Below, one piece after another: positions 60,516-64,000 of a DNA stretch of 64,000 nucleotides. The notes under the pieces are model-generated. The model searched no databases. It saw only the letters and a list, made by a program, of their open reading frames with translations, and had not been told where the DNA came from. The first letter of the stretch is position 1; every line of letters begins with the position of its first letter. Origin of the DNA: Macrococcoides animalis (GTDB lineage: Bacteria; Bacillota; Bacilli; Staphylococcales; Staphylococcaceae); assembly GCF_047425875.1 (NCBI RefSeq), contig NZ_CP179727.1, positions 1,984,001 through 2,048,000 of the forward strand, written 5' to 3'. The translations under genes were made by a program, and so were the position numbers.

Positions 60516-61278
60516 TGAAGCGGAACATTTTTTATTACAATTGAGATTAGAATTAGCATCAAGAGGAAAAAAAGATGAAGATATCGATGCAATTGAGGAA
60601 GAACTTCGAGATCATTTATACGAAGCAGAATTAAGAGGAGAAAGTGTTGAAAGTGTAACAGGTGGATCGGTTAAAGATTATATTAAGTCAATTTCGAGTG
60701 AATTGCCGTTTGATAAAGGGATATTTAGTTTTATATTCTTGATGATACTTTCAGCAATCATATTTTTTACAGTTCCTAATTTAATTCAAGGAGATTTTGA
60801 TGTCTCTGTATACAAAGTGGTTTATTATAGCTTATTAATCTTTGTAATTGCACCACTAGAATTGTGGATAATGAAAAATTTACTAATAAAATATGGGGAT
60901 ACAAAAAAAACATATTTTTTAGTAATAGCTATGTCAATGGCAATGCTTGCATTTATGATTTTAGGAGAATTATTTATGAGAAAGTACAAAAGTCCAAGCT
61001 TAGCAAGTCTAGATGATAAATACAGTTTCTTTATAGGAATTTTTATTGCCATTGTTTTTATTGTTATATGTATTATTTTAAAGCATTGGTTCTTTGTAGG
61101 TGTTATGGTTTATCTTCTATTACCAGATTTATTAGGTACGCTACTCACAAATGGAAATCCTGAGAGTGAAAACTACATTAATATTTCGTTGATTACTTAT
61201 ACAGTAATGAATGTGATTTTTGGTACTTTAGCAATTATTTATTTTAGAAGAGAAGGAAAGAAAGATAAGGTGAAATAA
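60502..61278 (+). CDS. HAAS-domain membrane protein
   Basis: A protein of about 258 residues. An N-terminal helical HAAS-type domain (1-65, LRLELASRGKKDEDIDAIEE) is followed by six hydrophobic segments and a basic tail. HAAS proteins are typical partners of PadR repressors in Firmicutes and are thought to help sense envelope signals. The start may be the ATG at 60502 or 60505 after GAGGAG. Its stop overlaps the next start. Confidence 0.82.
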   Translation: MMLSNEAEHFLLQLRLELASRGKKDEDIDAIEEELRDHLYEAELRGESVESVTGGSVKDYIKSISSELPFDKGIFSFIFLMILSAIIFFTVPNLIQGDFDVSVYKVVYYSLLIFVIAPLELWIMKNLLIKYGDTKKTYFLVIAMSMAMLAFMILGELFMRKYKSPSLASLDDKYSFFIGIFIAIVFIVICIILKHWFFVGVMVYLLLPDLLGTLLTNGNPESENYINISLITYTVMNVIFGTLAIIYFRREGKKDKVK

Positions 61279-61751
61279 TGATGAAAATCAATAGTATACC
61301 CTTAAATGAAGATGGCTATGTAACATATCCTTATGAAGTTCTAAAGCATATTGAGCCATATGTGAAATCATTAAAGTGGAAAATCAATGCACAAGAACAT
61401 AATGGGGATTTTCTCTATGCTGATTTTCCGTTTGATCATCCAAGTCATCAATTAATGGATGGTGAGACGTTATTAAGAACTTTAAAAGAATACTCAGATG
61501 TTCAATGGGTATGGGGTGTACTATCAGGTTTTCCGAATGAATTGAGTTGGGAAGAGATCGAAAGAGATGCTGTAATTTATGATGTTACTGAGGACCTCGA
61601 TATTTGGAAAGGTGGGTTATCTCATATTGAAAGTAAAGCTATTTTTGAAATCATAGCTATGGATAGTTCAGAAACAATCGTGCTAATAGATGAAGTAACC
61701 GTAATGAATGAATTATTAAAACACTTTTCGAACCACGAAATATTGGAGTAG
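61278..61751 (+). CDS. Hypothetical protein, 157 aa
   Basis: I do not recognise this soluble, acidic protein. It has several tryptophans (WKIN, VQWVWGVLSG, LSWEE, DIWKGG) and no signal peptide or metal motif. Its start overlaps the HAAS gene stop (TAATGATG), so it is coupled to that unit. The C-terminal part, FEIIAMDSSETIVLIDE, could be a mixed alpha/beta sheet edge. Coding is supported by the overlap, length and codon style. Confidence 0.7.
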   Translation: MMKINSIPLNEDGYVTYPYEVLKHIEPYVKSLKWKINAQEHNGDFLYADFPFDHPSHQLMDGETLLRTLKEYSDVQWVWGVLSGFPNELSWEEIERDAVIYDVTEDLDIWKGGLSHIESKAIFEIIAMDSSETIVLIDEVTVMNELLKHFSNHEILE

Positions 61752-61777
61752 GGTGTCAAATTTAGGGAGTGGATATA

Positions 61778-62209
61778 ATGCAATTCTTAAAATCAAACGA
61801 TAAAGAATCATATCGTATAGTGATTCGAAAGTTATTGGACTATGCCGATACGATATTAATAACGTCTACATTGGGTGAAGATTTTACTCAAACGATTATC
61901 TATCAAAACCTATTACCTGAATTTATCGAAATGAAAGTACGAAGGAAATGGCCAGGTACTCAAGGAAATCTGTATTATTTTCATTATAATCAACGTGTCG
62001 TTAATGAGATAAAGTTATTTAATTGTTTTTATAAAGAATCTATTCAGGACTACTCGCCAATAGAATTAGATATAGATATCGCTTTTTTAAAGCATGGTAA
62101 AAGTGTCTTATATTCTATCGCTCATGAATATGAAGTTAGAGTAATAGATAATCAGCTCGCTGGTGAATTAAAACAGATGGGGTTAAAAGTAGAGAAATAT
62201 GCGAGGTGA
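61778..62209 (+). CDS. Hypothetical protein, 143 aa
   Basis: An unrecognised soluble protein. An upstream GTG at 61769 overlaps AGGGAGTGG, so the ATG at 61778 (MQFLKSND) is chosen. Aromatic residues cluster in the middle (WPGTQGNLYYFHYN). It has no membrane segment or catalytic pattern. It follows the 157-residue gene by 26 bases and ends 4 bases before the ATG of a phosphatase gene, so it appears to belong to the same run. Confidence 0.68.
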   Translation: MQFLKSNDKESYRIVIRKLLDYADTILITSTLGEDFTQTIIYQNLLPEFIEMKVRRKWPGTQGNLYYFHYNQRVVNEIKLFNCFYKESIQDYSPIELDIDIAFLKHGKSVLYSIAHEYEVRVIDNQLAGELKQMGLKVEKYAR

Positions 62210-62213
62210 AGAT

Positions 62214-62753
62214 ATGCGTAAAATTTATTTTATTAGACACTCTATTCGTGATATTCGTTTTAAACATGATGTAAGTGCACCATTGACTGAGGAAGGTATA
62301 TTATTAGCTAATGGATTAGTTGAGGTATTTAAAGATAAAGAAATTATGAGGATTTTTTCTAGTCCTTTTAAACGCGCGATTGATACAGTGCAACTAATTG
62401 CTGATGATAAATCGATTGAAGTTGAAATTGTACATGACTTATATGAGAGAACAGTTGGGGATTGGATTGATAATTTCTCGGCATTTGCTGAACAACAATG
62501 GAGCGATTTTGATCATAAATTAAAAAATGGTGAATCTCTGAATGAAGTGAAAAGCAGGATAGTTCCTGCTTTTGAAATATTGGTCGAAATGAGTGAAGGT
62601 GATATTATCATTTGTGGTCATGGGACATCATTTTCAGTATTATTCAATCATTTGACAGATGGTGTATTTGGTTATGATGAATTTCTTGAAATGAAGATGC
62701 CAGATGTGTTTGAATATGAGATTGGATCGAATAATATTGTTAAATACTTGTAA
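62214..62753 (+). CDS. Histidine phosphatase-family protein
   Basis: A 179-residue phosphoglycerate-mutase-like phosphatase. The N-terminal IRHSIRD replaces the usual RHG with RHS, and the second His is in IICGHGTSFSVLF (near residue 142), with FSSPFKRAIDTV giving the second Arg. The catalytic set is thus nearly normal. GAGGTGAAGAT sets the ATG at 62214. The substrate is unknown. The gene closes the PadR run. Confidence 0.85.
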   Translation: MRKIYFIRHSIRDIRFKHDVSAPLTEEGILLANGLVEVFKDKEIMRIFSSPFKRAIDTVQLIADDKSIEVEIVHDLYERTVGDWIDNFSAFAEQQWSDFDHKLKNGESLNEVKSRIVPAFEILVEMSEGDIIICGHGTSFSVLFNHLTDGVFGYDEFLEMKMPDVFEYEIGSNNIVKYL

Positions 62754-62757
62754 TGGA

Positions 62758-62783
62758 TGCCCCAACTTGAATGAGTTGGGGCA
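62758..62783. repeat. GC-rich hairpin, possible terminator
   Basis: TGCCCCAACT and AGTTGGGGCA form perfect arms around TGAATG, four bases after the phosphatase stop. No T-run follows on either strand. Similar GGGG-AAGTTG elements recur between genes in staphylococci. Confidence 0.75.
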
Positions 62784-62800
62784 AGAACTATAATTAACTT

Positions 62801-62842
62801 ACAAATCCTGCCCGAACTTAAAAATGTTCGGGCAGGATTTGT
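62801..62842. repeat. Perfect 17-bp hairpin
   Basis: ACAAATCCTGCCCGAAC and GTTCGGGCAGGATTTGT pair perfectly around an 8-base loop. It is one of the most stable stems in the window and lies in a 223-base gap between convergent genes. No T-run follows; it may still end transcription or be a dispersed repeat. Confidence 0.85.
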
Positions 62843-62940
62843 AATAAATTTGAATTCTATGAGTGAAACTACTATCTTTAGTGCACAGACAACCATAAAC
62901 AGGAAAATTTCAACACCATATTTCATCAAAAATCCCAAAT

Positions 62941-62959
62941 GTTCGAAAATATTTCGAAC
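62941..62959. repeat. Palindrome after the decarboxylase gene
   Basis: GTTCGAAA and TTTCGAAC around ATA, 18 bases beyond the minus-strand stop codon. It could terminate the decarboxylase transcript weakly or bind a protein. Confidence 0.6.
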
Positions 62960-62976
62960 GTCCAGGTCATCATATT

Positions 62977-64000
62977 TTATTTCTTCTTATTCGCTTCTGC
63001 GAATGCTTTAGAAATATCGATTAATTTTTTAGGAGCGTCTTCAACTGCCATATGGATTTCAACAAAGTGTAAATGCTCTTTGTCTGCGTTGATTTTATCC
63101 ATAACTGCTTTTAATTCATTTGAAGTTTTCGCATCATGCACTACGACTTCATCTTTTGCACCAAATGCTTTAGGCAACATTTTGTAGTTCCACATTTTAA
63201 TATCGTTATATGGTTCTTCCATACCGTGAATTAAACGTTCCACAGTGTAACCATCGTTATTAATTACGAATATAATCGGTTTAATGCCTGTTCGAATCAT
63301 TGTAGATAATGCTTGAACTGTTAGTTGTAAAGATCCATCACCGATCAACAATAAGTTACGACGGTTTACGTCAGCATGTTGACTTCCAAGAAGTGCTGGG
63401 AATGTGTATCCGATTGATCCCCATAATGGTTGACCAATGTATTGGTTACCTTTGTATAATGATAAGTCATATGCACCAAAGAATGATGTTCCTTGCTCAG
63501 CAAGTAAGATATCATCTTTTTCTAAGAATGCATTAACTAACTTAAAGTAGTTTTCTTGTTCTAATGGTGCGTCGTTTAATTCGTAATCCATTTTAGAGCG
63601 TTTGAAAGTAGGATAGTCAGATGTATTTTTATAATCGATTGAAGATAATCCATTGACTAAGTCGATGATTGAAACATCGTCACTTATCACTGATCCTGCT
63701 TTAAAATCATTTTGGTTCATGAAGATCACGTCATTAATATTAAATTCATAACTGAATCCAGCTGTTGCTGAATCTGTTAATTTTGCACCTAAGTTGATGA
63801 TACAGTCAGAGCTATTCACATAATTACGTACATTTTCTTCTGCAATTTTCCCATCATAAATACCTAAGTATTTATCATTCTCTTCATTAAATGCAGATTT
63901 ACCTAATGACAATTGTGCAACTGGTATATTTGTCTGATCCGCAAGTTCTTCTAATTGCTCATGTAAATCGAATGAATTGATTTCATGTCCAACGATGAAG
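62977..64000 (-). CDS. ipdC: Thiamine-diphosphate decarboxylase, 5' end outside window
   Basis: A thiamine-diphosphate enzyme of the indolepyruvate/branched-chain keto-acid decarboxylase group. The frame stays open to the window edge (FIVGHEINSF), so roughly 340 residues are visible of about 550. The cofactor motif GDGSLQLTVQ continues to NNDGYTVE, and the preceding GSIGYTFPALLG and EQGTSFFGAY fit the family. The central domain with SDCIINLGAKLTDS is present. It likely converts aromatic or branched-chain 2-keto acids to aldehydes. The symbol is tentative. Confidence 0.82.
   Translation of the reverse strand, partial: FIVGHEINSFDLHEQLEELADQTNIPVAQLSLGKSAFNEENDKYLGIYDGKIAEENVRNYVNSSDCIINLGAKLTDSATAGFSYEFNINDVIFMNQNDFKAGSVISDDVSIIDLVNGLSSIDYKNTSDYPTFKRSKMDYELNDAPLEQENYFKLVNAFLEKDDILLAEQGTSFFGAYDLSLYKGNQYIGQPLWGSIGYTFPALLGSQHADVNRRNLLLIGDGSLQLTVQALSTMIRTGIKPIIFVINNDGYTVERLIHGMEEPYNDIKMWNYKMLPKAFGAKDEVVVHDAKTSNELKAVMDKINADKEHLHFVEIHMAVEDAPKKLIDISKAFAEANKKK

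Noticed and set aside
62977..63912. Decarboxylase gene starting at the TTG at 63912
   Set aside because: The frame continues open with family-like sequence to the window edge, so this codon is internal.

Overview
The window is an AT-rich Firmicutes chromosome segment from the Staphylococcaceae. The run ackA, usp, ald, Xaa-Pro peptidase, ytkL, ytoI, nrnA, dnaE, accDA, pfkA-pyk, citZ-icd, phoPR-polA-mutM-coaE-gapB, nrdR-dnaB-dnaI, thrS, lysP, infC-rpmI-rplT follows the Staphylococcus backbone. An NAD-dependent mdh sits directly behind citZ-icd, as in Bacillus, where S. aureus has none. A GntR-type gene lies before accD, and a nitrite-reductase operon follows rplT. I infer a relative such as Macrococcus rather than S. 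aureus itself, but the genus cannot be proved from this window. I see no tRNA or rRNA gene, insertion sequence, prophage or CRISPR array.

Layout. 1-9.1 kb: acetate kinase (5' end outside the window), universal stress protein, alanine dehydrogenase, CutC and a Xaa-Pro peptidase, a YtkL hydrolase, the CBS/DRTGG regulator YtoI, YtpI and NrnA. 9.1-14.6 kb: dnaE, then a short GntR/FadR-like regulator with a perfect operator palindrome, and accDA. 14.6-22.8 kb: glycolysis (pfkA, pyk), an amino-acid permease and three TCA-cycle genes. 22.9-30.8 kb: phoPR, polA, mutM, coaE and gapB. 30.9-39.4 kb is accessory: a methyltransferase, two two-component systems, a small ABC exporter, a histidine kinase broken by one in-frame TGA, small membrane proteins, a paired SMR exporter, an array of 82-bp repeats and an SGNH hydrolase. 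39.5-47.7 kb: nrdR, dnaB, dnaI, thrS under a T-box, lysP under a lysine riboswitch, and infC-rpmI-rplT behind an L20-type leader. 47.9-52.9 kb: the siroheme and nitrite-reductase operon. 52.9-64 kb: an unrecognised 454-residue protein, a TetR-controlled ABC transporter, a MOSC protein, a DUF819 membrane protein, an M42 peptidase, a PadR/HAAS pair with small unknown genes, and a thiamine-diphosphate decarboxylase cut by the window edge.

Regulation is unusually readable. The window shows a T-box, an L-box and a ribosomal-protein leader within 5 kb; operator palindromes at three local repressors (GntR, TetR, PadR); an NreC-like and a Rex-like palindrome before the nir operon; and an AUA start codon for IF3.

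The best candidates for something undescribed are the 31.9-37.7 kb sensor/ABC island with its leader-sized inverted repeat, the 82-bp hairpin repeats at 38.5 kb, the truncated FadR-like regulator before accDA, and the 454-residue protein behind the nir operon.
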